Shown here piece after piece: positions 42,320 through 55,800 of a DNA stretch of 64,000 nucleotides. The notes under the pieces were generated by a model that saw only the letters and a program-made list of their open reading frames with translations, did not search any database and was not told the DNA's origin. Origin of the DNA: Closterium sp. Naga37s-1 (taxonomy: Eukaryota; Streptophyta; Zygnematophyceae; Desmidiales; Closteriaceae); the NCBI GenBank assembly GCA_947471745.1, contig CANJKZ010000724.1, positions 3,453,501 through 3,517,500 of the forward strand, read 5' to 3'. The position numbers and the translations under genes are program-made. Position 1 is the stretch's first letter, and the number at the start of each line of letters is the position of its first letter.

Positions 42320-43412
42320 TGTTGGTGTAAGGGCCTAATAAACTCAAGCTATTAAGACTTTATCAAACTTAAAACCTCTCCTCGGGGTCACCTCCAAGGG
42401 TCCTTGGGTGCCTGGTACAAGACCAGCCCCTATCCTCGGGTCCGAGTTTGTAGAGAGAGGGATCAAGAATGACTTAGTCAAAATAACAAGAGTACCTTGA
42501 ACGTCGCGCAGCGTATCGTGCAGACCGTCGACCGGATTAAGCTGAGAATTTCCTATATCGAAGCTCACTCCAAGAGCTTTAAAATAAGCCAAGTTGCCTC
42601 GCGAAAAGTTGTGCCATTACGAAGTTATGGCTCGGACAGCGTTTGCCTAGCGTTGGAGTGCTAGCGTACTAGCGTTGACTCGGGTAGCATTCCGCCGTCG
42701 CACCGCGTAGAAACGAAATTCCAGGAAGGGAGGAATTCGCTTGAATCAAATTGACTATATTCAGGTACAAACAGAGAAGGAATAAATAGCTCTAGCTAGC
42801 AAGGATCTTGGGAATCAACCTGGAAACAACCAGGGATGATCCCAAATAATTCCAAGCAACAGAACCAACCTGGCTGGACAAAACAGCAGGTGGTAGGTTG
42901 GTAAACAACCTCTGGTTCTGTTTTTCCAACCTGGGAAAACAACAACCAGGTTCAGGTCCTAAAAACAGAACCTGTTTTGTCTTTGCCCAACCAGCCAAAT
43001 GCTGGTTCCGCTGGTTTCCCCTGGCCCTGTAGCAAGCAGATACAGACAAACAACATCCAACCTTCACCTAAATTGTACCTCTATAGTGCCTGCCCTGCTA
43101 CACTATAGTCAACCAAACAAAACAGTACAATTTCGAGTTGGATAGAACTGAATCTGCGCAATCAAGTAAGTTGAACCGCAAAGCTTCCATCTTGGGTTCC
43201 TTTGCAAGCTCGTCCTTTCTGCTTGTACTGTTCATAGCGCGTACAATGTTGTGCCGAAGCGCACAATGCGAGAGTACCTGCAAATGCATCAAGCGAAAAC
43301 TGCGAAAGCAAACAAACACACGAACATTCCATTCACACCCAAATGCATTCGCACACGCATACTCGTACAAACAGACGGCAGGATGTAGTGCAATGTGAAT
43401 TTGCATCCAACA
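42320..43412 (-). repeat. B1 3' LTR
   Basis: 1093 bp, in the minus orientation; its end abuts the polypurine tract at 43413-43423. Confidence 0.93.
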
Positions 43413-43423
43413 CACTCCCCCTC
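43413..43423 (-). promoter_or_regulatory. Polypurine tract of B1
   Basis: Sense GAGGGGGAGTG directly before the 3' LTR; the same tract occurs in B4 at 56697-56707. Confidence 0.8.
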
Positions 43424-43454
43424 AGCCTGCCGGCTGCATCCCCATCATTCCATG

Positions 43455-46400
43455 CTAGTTCATGCTCATTCCACTCATGCGCACACAACGCCAATGAGGC
43501 TCATCCGCAAGCCTCTTGGTGAGGAAGTCTGCTGGCTGCTGGTGAGTCTTGATGTAGATCGGATTCACCGTCCCCCTCTTCACCTCCTTACGCAGCCACT
43601 GCCACTTGATACGCATGTGCTTATTGAGCCCATGAAGCACAGCATTCCTGGCCATCCCAAGAGCCCCCTTGCTATCACAGAACAGCGGCGTAGCAACCTT
43701 CTGCTCCTGGCCAATCTCCTCTAACAGCCTCCTCAGCCAAATCACCTCCTTCACCCCATGGAACATCGCCATGTACTCTGATTCCACAGAAGAGAGTGCC
43801 GTCTCCGTCTGCTTCTTTGACCTCCAACTAACAGGTCCTCCCCCAACTACACAGATGTATCCTCCCACAGATGAGGAGTCCTCCTTCTCAGAAGCCCACG
43901 TAGCATCTGTAAAGCAAGTGAGAAAGAGCTTGCCTTCTCCAAGCCTCTCCCCCTTCTCTTTCAGCACCTCAACCCCTTTCTGCTTCACCTGTGCAGATGC
44001 GGAGTATTGAACTCCAATGCTTGGGTGAGAGTTCAGATACTTCACCACATGCTCAGCTGCATCCACCTGCTCCTCTGATGGATTCTGCACCACCCTAGCC
44101 AGCTGCCCAACCGAGAAAGAGATGTCAGGCCTTGTGTGAACTGCTGCATACAAGAGGCTGCCCACCAAGGACTGAAATTGCTGCTGCTCCTCGGCTTCAA
44201 CCCTTTCATCCTCTGCAGCTTTCACAAGCTTGAATTCTGCTGGCAGGGGAGTTGCAACTTTGCGCTCATTCTCAATCCTGTACTTCTCCCCCAGCTCCTT
44301 GATGAACTTCTCCTGGTGCAGCTTCAACCACCTGTGATCCAGATCCCTCTCCACATGCATCCCGAGATAGTACTTTACCTCCCCAAGGTTCTTGCACTTG
44401 AAGTTCTCCATCAGCTGCTGCTGCACCTTCTGGATCTCCTTCATGCTGCTGCTAAAAAGAAGAATATCGTCCACATAGACCAGAAAGAGCACCAGATTCT
44501 CCCCCTCCCCCTTGAGAAAGAGGCTCTCATCACAGCTGCTGGTCCTGAATCCCATCTCCTCTAAAACAGCTGCCAACTTCTGGTACCAGCAGCGTGGTGC
44601 CTGCTTCAAGCCGTAGATGGACTTTTTCAGCTTGCACACCCTGCCCGTACCATCCTCATACCCAGGCGGCTGCGTCATGTACACATCCTCCTCTAAGATC
44701 CCATTGAGGAATGCCGTTGATATATCCATCTGAATGATGAATTTCCCACTAACGGTTGCATCTGCCAACAAGACACGGAGGGTAGGGGGTTTGGCAGTGG
44801 GAGCAAAGATCTCATTGAAGTCCCGCTTCTCCTTCTGCATAAACCCCTTAGCCACCAGCCTACTCTTGTAGATGGTGACCTGTCCCTTGTCATCGGTCTT
44901 GATCCTTAGCACCCACTTGCACTGTACGGCTTTCTTCCCCTCAGGCAGCACCACCAGCTCCCATGTCCCATTCTCTAGCAGGCTCTGGTACTCAGCATCC
45001 CTGGAAACCAGCCACTTCTCCCTATCTGGTCCAGCTAATGCCTCCTCCATGCTAGATGGTTCCTCTGGTGCAAGGGCAAGAAAACAGTAGGCAGGTTCAT
45101 CCTCCTCATCCGGATCATAGCCATGCGGTAGAATCAGCAATGCCTCCTCTGTCCCAAGCTGCTGCTCTGCTACATCAGCTCCTGCAGTCAGCTTCTTAGT
45201 AGCCATACGGGTACGTCCTGGCCTGGAGACGGGTGTCTCCCATCCCTTCATAACAACACCCTTCGGCTTCTTAGTTTTCCCCTGCTGCTGCTCTCCTCCC
45301 TCGGATCCAGCAGCTCCACTAGTGCTACCGCTAGTCTCCACACCATCACCTCCACCAGCAGGTGCCTCCTGCACCTTCTCTCCATCACCACCCTCTGCAG
45401 CTGCCTCCTCTCCCTCCTCCCACACACTAGGAGTCAGGTCCAGCTGCATGGTGATCTGCTCCATCTGCTGGGACACCCTGGCCTCCGGCTGTTTCTCCCA
45501 GCTCCCATACATCATGCCCTCAACAAACTTCACATCCCTGCTGTCAAACAACACACCCTTGGAAGGTTCCCACAGCAGCCATCCCTTGCTCTCAGCAGCC
45601 AGCCCCAAATGCACACAGCAGATTGCATTTGCCCCCAACTTACTGCGGTAGGTCTTGGGGACGTGGGCGACTGCCATGCAACCGAACACCCTCAGCATGT
45701 CCACCGGCGGCTTCCTCCCAAGCCACCTCTCCAACGGCACCCACGAGTCATCCCCAACCTTTGTGAGTACCCTGTTCCTAGCGACGGTAGCGTGCCGAAC
45801 AGCATGGGGCCACATTGAGTTGCCCAGCCCAGATTCTATGAGCAGCGCCCTAGCTGTCTCCAGAATTGTCCGGTTCGCCCGTTCTGCTACACCGTTAGAC
45901 TGTGGGGTGTAAGCCGTGGTCAGCTTCCTCTGGATGCCCTGCTTCTTGAGCCAGGCCGTCATCTCAGCTCCAAGGAACTCACCACCCCGATCTGTCCTAA
46001 TCCGCTTCACCACACACTCCGCTTGCTTCTCCACGAATGGCAGCCAATCTTCCCGTATCGTAGAGGTGGCATGGTCCTTCTGCTTCAGCGGATATGCCCA
46101 CATAAGCCTGCTCCAATCATCTACTATGGTAAGAAAGTACCACTCCCCCTTTTGTCCCTGAACCGGCAGCGGCCCCACCAAGTCCATGTGGACCAGCTCC
46201 AACGGCTTCTTGCTCCTGCCAGCCACACTATGGAAGGGGAAACGGGTAAACTTTGAGAGCAAACAGATTTCACAATTCTCATCAGGTGGCTGTTCGTTCA
46301 GCTTCAGACCCTTAACGGCTCCATCTTTCTCCAACTGCTTCAACAAGGGCATTGCCACATGCCCCAAGCGTCGGTGTGCCGTTGCCCAATCCGTCTCCCC

Positions 46401-48031
46401 AGATCTGGCCGACACTTTCACACCAACCCCTCCAACGGCATTGCACTCCCCCTGGGATGCAGACCCCTCTCCAGCCTGCCCCCCACCATGCCACGCCAAC
46501 GCCGGCAGCTGCCACATGGATCTGTACACGTCCGTGCTCTCGTGCAGATCCCAAAGCACCCGATTGCCCAGCTGCCCCTTGTAAGTGCGTGCCCCATCCG
46601 TGCTAGTGCTCACCCCAGCCTTGCCAAGCTTACGGAGGGAGATGAGGTTGGCCTTGAGTTCAGGAACGAGGAGAACGTCGTGCAGCACCACCGGCTTGCC
46701 ATCCGCTCCTTTAAACGCAGCTCGTCCCGCACCAGCCACCTTCAGCGCGTGTCCAGAGGCGGAGCACACCTCGTTGATCGGTGCAGCGCGTACGTGGTCC
46801 AGCAGGTCCTTGCGCGGCGTCATCGTCCAAGCAGCGCCCGTGTCCAACACCCAATAATCCAGGGGGTGCAGCTCTGCTCCAACCTTGGCAGAGGTGTCTC
46901 CTTGCTCCCCCTGCTCCCCCTGCTCTCCAATATGGAAGAACTGGCCTTCTTCTTTTCCGCACCGCCGTTACTCTTCGGGTTGTTGTCAGACGAATCGGCG
47001 ATCATGCTCGCGCCGTTTTTCTGGTTCCTCCGCGCGCCGCCATCCTGGTGACGATTCTGGGGGGTCCATCCATCGGGTTTCTTATAGCACAAAAACCAGG
47101 GGTGCCCCTCCTTCTCACAATACCAGCAACTTCCTTTGATTTTGCCACCAGCACCCGACTTGCCCCCACGTCCAGATTTCGCACCGCGACCCCAATCGGT
47201 ACCTCCTTGTTGGTCGTTGGAGTCGTCGTCCTTCTTTGCACCGCGTCCAGCACCACCGAAGCCACGTCCTCTGCCACGTCGGCTCCCTTGCATCCCATAG
47301 CCGCTGCTGCCGTCGTCTCCACCCCTCAGTTGGCGGCGACGGAAGTCCTCCTCCAGAATCTTTGTCCGCACCCACTCGAGTGTCCATGAGCTCTGGTTCT
47401 GCGGCAGGCTCAATCCGCTCGTGAATTGAAGCCACGATTCCGGCAGCAGCGACAGCATGTTCAGGCACTTTGTCTGCTCTGGGTAGGTGATTCCCGCGGT
47501 CGCCAACTTCGCGTAGAGGTCGCGCATCTTGTCCAGGACAGGTTGCACCGGCTCTCCCTCGCTCAGGCGCAACGCGGACAGCTCCCTCTCCAGCATCAAC
47601 GTTGCAACAACGGAGGTCGGGGCGTGCAGCTCCTTCAACACGGTCCACGCCTTCGGACCGCACTCAACCTCCGGCAGCAGGTGCATGACGTGGTGACGCT
47701 GGTTCAGCTCCAAACTCTGCGACATCAAATAATAGCCAGCCGAGGAGCGCTCATCCCAATCTTCCTGCAGCGCGGGGTCACTCGGTCTAGGCTCCTCCCC
47801 AATCATTAGTTTCAGCAATCCAATCTGACGGAAATATAGTTGCATTTTCCAGGCCCAATCATCATAGCCCTCACCATTGAACTTCTCGACGGTGAAGTTC
47901 TTCAGCATCTCCTTGACCAGCGAGCTCTGGTTTGTTCGCGCTCCCCTTGGCACTGAAACACCAGAATCATGGCTGCCGCTACGATCTTGGGCTGAAGATT
48001 CACCAGCTCCCGTCGAGGTGTTGCCCGCCAT
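43455..48031 (-). pseudogene. B1 Gag-Pol polyprotein, one 13-nt deletion
   Basis: ATG at 48031, TAG stop at 43455-43457. Gag starts with a Ser/Gly-rich leader and KFNGEGYDDWAWKM, followed by an RGRG-rich region and a CWYCEKEGHPWFLC knuckle. Near 46941-46946 a 13-nt deletion, relative to B3 and B4, shifts the frame between Gag and protease. Adding 13 nt gives exactly 1530 codons, so this is the only frame lesion. Pol is open from LDTGAAWTMTP through integrase (TDRGGEF, NGVAERANR), RT (AFLNGILEED, IYGLKQAPRCWYQ, YVDD at 44468-44479) and RNase H (SSVESEYMAM, then PADFLTKRL). It would make Gag and Pol only as separate, unlinked pieces. Confidence 0.92.
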
Positions 48032-48062
48032 AGCTACCTATATCGAGGATCACTATAACGCA

Positions 48063-48074
48063 GCTCTGATACCA
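48063..48074 (-). promoter_or_regulatory. Primer-binding site of B1
   Basis: Sense TGGTATCAGAGC, three bases after the 5' LTR. Confidence 0.88.
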
Positions 48075-48077
48075 GCT

Positions 48078-49129
48078 TGTTGGTGTAAGGGCCTAATAAA
48101 CTCAAGCTATTAAGACTTTATCAAACTTAAAACCTCTCCTCGGGGTCACCTCCACGGGTCCTTGGGTGCCTGGTACAAGACCAGCCCCTATCCTCGGGTC
48201 CGAGTTCGTAGAGAGAGGGATCAAGAATGACTTGAACGTCGCGCAGCGTATCGTGCAGACCGTCGACCGGATTAAGCTGAGAATCTCCAAGAGCTTTAAA
48301 ATAAGCCAAGTTGCCTCGCGAAAAGTTCTGCCATTACGAAGTTATGGCTCGGACAGCGTTTGCCTAGCGTTGGAGTGCTAGCGTACTAGCGTTGACTCGG
48401 GTAGCATTCCGCCGTCGCACCGCGTAGAAACGAAATTCCAGGAAGGGAGGAATTCGCTTGAATCAAATTGACTATATTCAGGTACAAACAGAGAAGGAAT
48501 AAATAGCTCTAGCTAGCAAGGACCTTGGGAATCAACCTGGGAACAACCAGGGATGATCCCAAATAATTCCAAGCAACAGAACCAACCTGGCTGGACAAAA
48601 CAGCAGGTGGTAGGTTGGTAAACAACCTCTGGTTCTGTTTTTCCAACCTGGGAAAACAACAACCAGGTTCAGGTCCTAAAAACAGAACCTGTTTTGTCTT
48701 TGCCCAACCAGCCAAATGCTGGTTCCGCTGGTTTCCCCTGGCCCTGTAGCAAGCAGATACAGACAAACAACATCCAACCTTCACCTAAATTGTACCTCTA
48801 TAGTGCCTGCCCTGCTACACTATAGTCAACCAAACAAAACAGTACAATTTCGAGTTGGATAGAACTGAATCTGCGCAATCAAGTAAGTTGAACCGCAAAG
48901 CTTCCATCTTGGGTTCCTTTGCAAGCTCGTCCTTTCTGCTTGTACTGTTCATAGCGCGTACAATGTTGTGCCGAAGCGCACAATGCGCGAGTACCTGAAA
49001 ATGCATCAAGCGAAAACTGCGAAAGCAAACAAACACACGAACATTCCATTCACACCCAAATGCATTCGCACACGCATACTCGTACAAACAGACGGCAAGA
49101 TGTAGTGCAATGTGAATTTGCATTCAACA
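48078..49129 (-). repeat. B1 5' LTR
   Basis: 1052 bp, with 24-bp and ~18-bp deletions relative to the 3' LTR in the segment at 48228-48290. Confidence 0.92.
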
Positions 49130-50011
49130 AAGAGTACCTTGAACGTCGCGCAGCGTATCGTGCTGACCGTCGATCGGATTAAGCTGAGAATTTCCTATAT
49201 CGAAGCTCGCTCCAGGAGCTTTAAAATGAACCAAGTTGCCTCGCGAAAAGTTCTGCCATTACGAAGTTATGGCTCGGACAGCGTTTGCCTAGTGTTGGAG
49301 TGCTAGCATAGTAGCGTTGACTCGGGTAGCATTCCGCCGTCGCACCGCGTAGAGACGAAATTCCAGGAAGGGAGAAATTCGCTTGAATCAAATTGACTAT
49401 ATCCAGGTACAAACAGAGAAGGAAGAAATAGTTCTAGCTAGCAAGGACCTTAGGAATAAACCTGGGAACAACCAAGGATGATCCCAAATAAATCCAAGCA
49501 ACAGAATCAACCTGGCTGGACAAAACAGCAGGTGGTAGGTCGGCAAACAACCTCTGGTTCTGTTTTTCCAACCTGGGAAAATAACAACCAGGTTCAGGTC
49601 CTAAAAACAGAACCTGTTTTGTCTTTGCCCAACCAGCCAAATGCTGGTTCCACTGGTTTCCCCTGGCCCTGTAGCATGCAGATACAGACAAACAACATCC
49701 AACCTTCACCTAAATTGTACCCCTATAGTGCCTGCCCTGCTACACTATAGTCAACCAAACGAAACAGTACAATTTCGAGTTGGATAGAATTGAATTCGAT
49801 CGACGGTCAGCACGATACGCTGCGCGACGTTCAAGGTACTCTTGCTGTTTTGACTAAGTCCCTCTTGATCCCTCTCTCTACAAACTCGGACCCGAGGATA
49901 GGGGCTGGTCTTGTACCAGGCACCCAAGGACCCTTGGAGGTGACCCCGAGGAGAGGTTTTAAGTTTGATAAAGTCTTAATAGCTTGAATTTATTAGGCCC
50001 TTACACCAACA
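49130..50011. repeat. Foldback of two family B LTR fragments
   Basis: 49130 to about 49795 is an LTR middle segment in minus orientation; 49796-50011 is the LTR end in plus orientation. The first ~50 bp of each fragment are reverse complements and share the variant GCTGACCGTCGATCG, while the other LTRs have GCAGACCG. The right part ends normally at CACCAACA before the B2 primer-binding site. Confidence 0.85.
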
Positions 50012-50014
50012 AGC

Positions 50015-50026
50015 TGATATCAGAGC
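50015..50026 (+). promoter_or_regulatory. Primer-binding site of B2, mutated
   Basis: TGATATCAGAGC, one G-to-A change from the functional site in B1, B3 and E. Confidence 0.75.
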
Positions 50027-50057
50027 TGCGTTATAATGATCCTCGTTATAGGTAGCT

Positions 50058-51665
50058 ATGGCGGGCAACACCTCGACGGGAGCTGGTGAATCTTCAGCCC
50101 AAGATCGTAGCGGCAGCCAAGATTCTGGTGTTTCAGCGCCAAGGGGAGCGCGAACAAACCAGGGCTCGCTGGTCAAGGAGGTGCTGAAAAACTTCACCGT
50201 CGAGAAGTTCAATGGTGAGGGCTATGATGATTGGGCCTGGAAAATGCAATTGTATTTCCGTCAGATCGGCTTGCTGAAACTAATGATTGGGGAGGAGCCT
50301 AGACCGAGTGACCCCGCGCTGCAGGAAGATTGGGATGAGCGCTCCTCGGCTGGCTACTATTTGATGTCGTAGAGTTTGGAGCTGAACCAGCGTCACCACG
50401 TCATGCACCTGCTGCCGGAGGTTGAGTGCGGTCCGAAGACGTGGACCGTGTTGAAGGAGCTGCACGCCCCGACCTCCGTTGTTGCAACGTTGATGCTGGA
50501 GCGGGAGCTGTCCGCGTTGCGCCTGAGCGAGGGAGAGCCGGTGCAACCTGTCCTGGACAAGATGCGCGACCTCTACGCGAAGTTGGCGACCGCGGGAATT
50601 ACCTACCCGGAGCAAACCAAGTGCCTGAAGATGCTCTCGCTGCTGCCGGAATCATGGCTTCAATTCACGAGCGGATTGAGCCTGCCGCAGAACCAGAGCT
50701 CGTGGACACTCGAGTGGGTGCGGACAAAGATTCTGGAGGAGGACTTCCGTCGCCGCCAACTGAGGGGTGGAGACGACGGCAGCAGCTGTTATGGGATGCA
50801 AGGGAGCCGACGTGGCAGAGGACGTGGCTTCGGTGGTGCTGGACGCGGTGCAAAGAAGGACGACGACTCCAACGACCAACAAGGAGGTACCGGTTGGGGT
50901 CGCGGTGCGAAATCTGGACGTGGGGGCAAGTCGGGTGCTGGTGGCAAAATGAAAGGGAGTTGCTGGTATTGTGAGAAGGAGGGGCACCCCTGGTTTTTGT
51001 TCTATAAGAAACCCGATGGATAGACCCCCCAGAATCGTCACCAGGATGGCGGCGCGCGGAGGAACCAGAAAAACGGCGCGAGCATGGTCGCCGATTCGTC
51101 CGACAACAACCCGAAGAGCAACGGCGGTGCAGAAAAGAAGAAGGAGCGCACCGCGGGCCAGTTCTTCCATATTGGAGAGCAGGGGGAGCAGGGGGAGCAA
51201 GAAGACGCCTCTGCCAAGGTTGGAGCAGAGCTGCACCCCCTGGATTATTGGGTGTTGGACACGGGCGCTGCTTGGACGATGACGCCGCGCAAGGACCTGC
51301 TGGACCACGTACACGCTGCACCGATCAACGAGGTGTGCTCCGCCTCTGGACACGCGCTGAAGGTGGCTGGTGCGGGACGAGCTGCGTTTAAGGGAGCGGA
51401 TGGCAAGCCGGTGGTGCTGCACGACGTTCTCCTCGTTCCTGAACTCAAGGCCAACCTCATCTCCCTCCGTAAGCTTGGCAAGGCTGGGGTGAGCACTAGC
51501 ACGGATGGGGCACGCACTTACAAGGGGCAGCTGGGCAATCGGGTGCTTTGGGATCTGCACGAGAGCACGGACGTGTACAGATCCATGTGGCAGTTGCCGG
51601 CGTTGGCGTGGCATGGTGGGGGGCAGGCTGGAGAGGGGTCTGCATCCCAGGGGGAGTGCAATGCC
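50058..51665 (+). pseudogene. B2 Gag and partial protease
   Basis: ATG at 50058. TAG at 50370-50372 replaces CAG, and TAG at 51021-51023 replaces TGG, judged against B3 at the same places. Otherwise the frame is open through the CCHC knuckle (its last Cys is changed to Phe: HPWFLFYKK) and protease LDTGAAWTMTP near 51255. It is cut at 51665 in SQGECNA by the LTR of B3; the lost sequence would continue GTTGGAGG, similar to the LTR start TGTTGGG. Confidence 0.88.
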
Positions 51666-52758
51666 TGTTGGGTGCAAATTCACATTGCACGACATCCTGC
51701 CGTCTGTTTGTATGAGTATGCGTGTGCGAATGCATTTGGGTGTGAATGGAATGTTCGTGTGTTTGTTTGTTTTCGCTATTTTCGCTTGATGCATTTGCAG
51801 GTACTCGCGCAATGTGCGCTTCGGCACAACATTGTACGCGCTATGAACAGTACAAGCAGAAAGGACGAGCTTGCAAAGGAACCCAAAATGGAAGCTTTGC
51901 GGTTCAACTTACTTGATTGCGCAGATTCAGTTCTATCCAACTCGAAATTGTACTGTTTTGTTTGGTTGACTATAGTGTAGCAGGGCAGGCACTATAGAGG
52001 TACAATTTAGGTGAAGGTTGGATGTTGTTTGTCTGTATCTGCATGCTACAGGGCCAGGGGAAACCAGTGGAACCAGCATTTGGCTGGTTGGGCAAAGACA
52101 AAACAGGTTCTGTTTTTAGGACCTGAACCTGGTTGTTGTTTTCCCAGGTTGGAAAAACAGAACCAGAGGTTGTTTACCAACCTACCACCTGCTGTTTTGT
52201 CCAGCCAGGTTGGTTCTGTTGCTTGGAATTATTTGGGATCATCCCTGGTTGTTCCCAGGTTGATTCCCAAGGTCCTTGCTAGCTAGAGCTATTTATTTCT
52301 TCTCTGTTTGTACCTGAATATAGTGAAATTGATTCAAGCGAATTCCTTCCTTGCTGGAATTTCGTTTCTACGCGGTGCGACGGCGGAATGCTACCCGAGT
52401 CAACGCTAGTACGCTAGCACTCCAACGCTAGGCAAACGCTGTCCGAGCCATAACTTCGTAATGGCAGAACTTTTCGCGAGGCAACTTGGCTTACTTTAAA
52501 GCTCTTGGAGTGAGCTTCGATATAGGAAATTCTCAGCTTAATCCGGTTGACGGTCTGCACGATACGCTGCGCGACGTTCAAGGTACTCTTGCTGTTTTGA
52601 CTAAGTCCCTCTTGATCCCTCTCTCTACAAACTCGGACCCGAGGATAGGGGCTGGTCTTGTACCAGGCACCCAAGGACCCTTGGAGGTGACCCCGAGGAG
52701 AGGTTTTAAGTTTGATAAAGTCTTAATAGCTTGAGTTTATTAGGCCCTTACACCAACA
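51666..52758 (+). repeat. B3 5' LTR
   Basis: 1093 bp, TGTTGGGTGC to ACACCAACA, in plus orientation. Confidence 0.93.
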
Positions 52759-52761
52759 AGC

Positions 52762-52773
52762 TGGTATCAGAGC
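52762..52773 (+). promoter_or_regulatory. Primer-binding site of B3
   Basis: TGGTATCAGAGC three bases after the LTR; a perfect site. Confidence 0.88.
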
Positions 52774-52804
52774 TGCGTTATAGTGATCCTCGATATAGGT
52801 AGCT

Positions 52805-55800
52805 ATGGCGGGCAACATCTCGACGGGAGCTGGTGAATCTTCAGCCCAAGATCGTAGCGGCAGCCATGATTCTGGTGTTTCAGCGCCAAGGGGAGCGCGA
52901 ACAAACCAGGGCTCGCTGGTCAAGGAGGTGCTGAAGAATTTCACCGTCGAGAAGTTCAATGGTGAGGGCTATGATGATTGGGCCTGGAAAATGCAACTAT
53001 ATTTCTGTCAGATTGGATTGCTGAAACTAATGATTGGGGAGGAGCCTAGACCGAGTGACCCCGCGCTGCAGGAAGATTGGGACGAGCGCTCCTCGGCTGG
53101 CTACTATTTGATGTCGCAGAGTTTGGAGCTGAACCAGCGTTACCACGTCATGCACCTGCTGCCGGAGGTTGAGTGCGGTCCGAAGGCGTGGACCGTGTTG
53201 AAGGAGCTGCACGCCCTGACCTCCGTTGTTGCAACGTTGATGCTGGAGAGGGAGCTGTCCGCGTTGCGCCTGAGCGAGGGAGAGCCGGTGCAACCTGTCC
53301 TGGACAAGATGCGCGACCTCTATGCGAAGTTGGCGACTGCGGGAATCACCTACCCGGAGCAGACCAAGTGTTTGAAGATGCTCTCGCTGCTGCCGGAATC
53401 GTGGCTTCAATTCACGAGCGGATTGAGCCTGCCGCAGAACCAGAGCTCGTGGACACTCGAGTGGGTGCAGACAAAGATTCTGGAGGAGGACTTCCGTCGC
53501 CGCCAACTGAGGGGTGGAGACGACGGCAGCAGCGGCTATGGGATGCAAGGGAGCCGACGTGGCAGAGGACGTGGCTTCGGTGGTGCTGGACGTGGTGCAA
53601 AGAAGGACGACGACTCCAACGACCAACAAGGAGGTACCGGTTGGGGTCGCGGTGCGAAATCTGGATGTGGGGGCAAGTCGGGTGCTGGTGGCAAAATGAA
53701 AGGGAGTTGCTGGTATTGCGAGAAGGAGGGGCACCCCTGGTTTTTGTGCTATAAGAAACCCGATGGATGGACCCCCCAGAATCGTCACCAGGATGGCGGC
53801 GCGCGGAGGAACCAGAAAAACGGCGCGAGCATGGTCGCCGATTCGTCCGACAACAACCCGAAGAGCAACGGCGGTGCAGAAAAGAAGAAGGAGCGCACCG
53901 CGGGCCAGTTCTTCCATATTGGAGAGCACGGGGAGCAGGGGGAGCAAGAAGACGCCTCTGCCAAGGTTGGAGCAGAGCTGCACCCCCTGGATTATTGGGT
54001 GTTGGACACGGGCGCTGCTTGGACGATGACGCCGCGCAAGGACCTGCTGGACCACGTACGCGCTGCACCGATCAACGAGGTGTGCTCCGCCTCTGGACAC
54101 GCGCTGAAGGTGGCTGGTGCGGGACGAGCTGCGTTTAAGGGAGCGGATGGCAAGCCGGTGGTGCTGCACGACGTTCTCCTCGTTCCTGAACTCAAGGCCA
54201 ACCTCATCTCCCTCCGTAAGCTTGGCAAGGCTGGGGTGAGCACTAGCACGGATGGGGCACGCACTTACAAGGGGCAGCTGGGCAATCGGGTGCTTTGGGA
54301 TCTGCACGAGAGCACGGACGTGTACAGATCCATGTGGCAGCTGCCGGCGTTGGCGTGGCATGGTGGGGGGCAGGCTGGAGAGGGGTCTGCATCCCAGGGG
54401 GAGTGCAATGCCGTTGGAGGGGTTGGTGTGAAAGTGTCGGCCAGATCTGGGGAGACGGATTGGGCAACGGCACACCGACGCTTGGGGCATGTGGCAATGC
54501 CCTTGTTGAAGCAGTTGGAGAAAGATGGAGCCGTTAAGGGTCTGAAGCTGAACGGACAGCCACCTGATGAGAATTGTGAAATCTGTTTGCTCTCAAAGTT
54601 TATCCGTTTCCCCTTCTATAGTGTGGCTGGCAGGAGCAAGAAGCCGTTGGAGCTGGTCCACATGGACTTGGTGGGGCCGCTGCCGGTTCAGGGACACAAC
54701 GGGGAGCGGAACTTTCTGACCATAGTGGATGATTGGAGCAGGCTTATGTGGGCATATCCGCTGAAGCAGAAGGACCATGCCGCCTCTACGATACGGGAAG
54801 ATTGGCTGCCATTCGTGGAGAAGCAAGCGGAGTGTGTGATGAAGCGGATTAGGACAGATCGGGGTGGTGAGTTCCTTGGAGCTGAGATGACGGCCTGGCT
54901 CAAGAAGCAGGGCATCCAGAGGGAGCTGACCACGGCTTACACCCCACAGTCTAACGGTGTAGCAGAACGGGCGAACCGGACAATTCTGGAGACAGCTAGG
55001 GCGCTGCTCATAGAATCTGGGCTGGGCAACTTGATGTGGCCCCATGCTGTTCGGCACGCTACCGTCGCTAGGAACAGGGTACTCACAAAGGTTGGGGATG
55101 ACTCGTGGGTGCCGTTGGAGAGGTGGCTTGGGAGGAAGCCACCGGTGGACATGCTGAGGGTGTTCGGTTGCATGGCAGTCGCCCACGTCCCCAAGACCTA
55201 CCGCAGTAAGTTGGGGGCGAGTGTAATCTGGTGTGTGCATTTGGGGCTGGCTGTTGAGAGCAAGGGATGGCTGCTGTGGGAACCATCCAAGGGTGTGTTG
55301 TTTGACCGCAGGGATGTGAAGTTTGTTGAGGGCATGATGTATGGGAGCTGGGAGAAACAGCCGGAGGCCAGGGTGTCCCAGCAGATGGAGCAGATCACCA
55401 TGCAGCTGGACCTGACTCCTAGTGTGTGGGAGGAGGGAGAGGAGGCAGCTGCAGAGGGTGGTGATGGAGAGAAGGTGATGGTGATGGTGTGGAGACTAGC
55501 GGTAGCACTAGTGGAGCTTCTGGATCCGAGGGAGGAGAGCAGCAGCAGGGGAAAACTAAGAAGCCGAAGGGTGTTGTTATGAGGGGATGGGAGACACCCG
55601 TCTCCAGGCCAGGACGTACCCGTATGGCTACTAAGAAGCTGACTGCAGGAGCTGATGTAGCAGAGCAGCAGCTTGGGACAGAGGAGGCATTGCTGATTCT
55701 ACCGCATGGCTATGATCTGGATGAGGAGGATGAACCTGCCTACTGTTTTCTTGCCCTTGCACCAGAGGAACCAGCTAGCATGGAGGAGGCATTAGCTGGA

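Larger units (their letters stand above)
42320..49129 (-). mobile_element. Family B copy B1: full-length copia element
   Basis: Two LTRs (42320-43412 and 48078-49129), polypurine tract, primer-binding site and a nearly open polyprotein. The LTRs share private variants (AAGAATGACTT, GGAAGGGAGGAATTC), so they are a true pair; the right one has lost ~40 bp in two deletions. The flanking pentamers differ (CTGAC, AAGAG), and the flanks come from different family B parts. Confidence 0.93.

Noticed and set aside
46820..48031. Separate gag frame in B1 as a sign of programmed frameshifting
   Set aside because: B3 and B4 have Gag and Pol in one frame, and B1 differs by a 13-nt deletion with a CC microhomology. 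This is a lesion, not a recoding signal.
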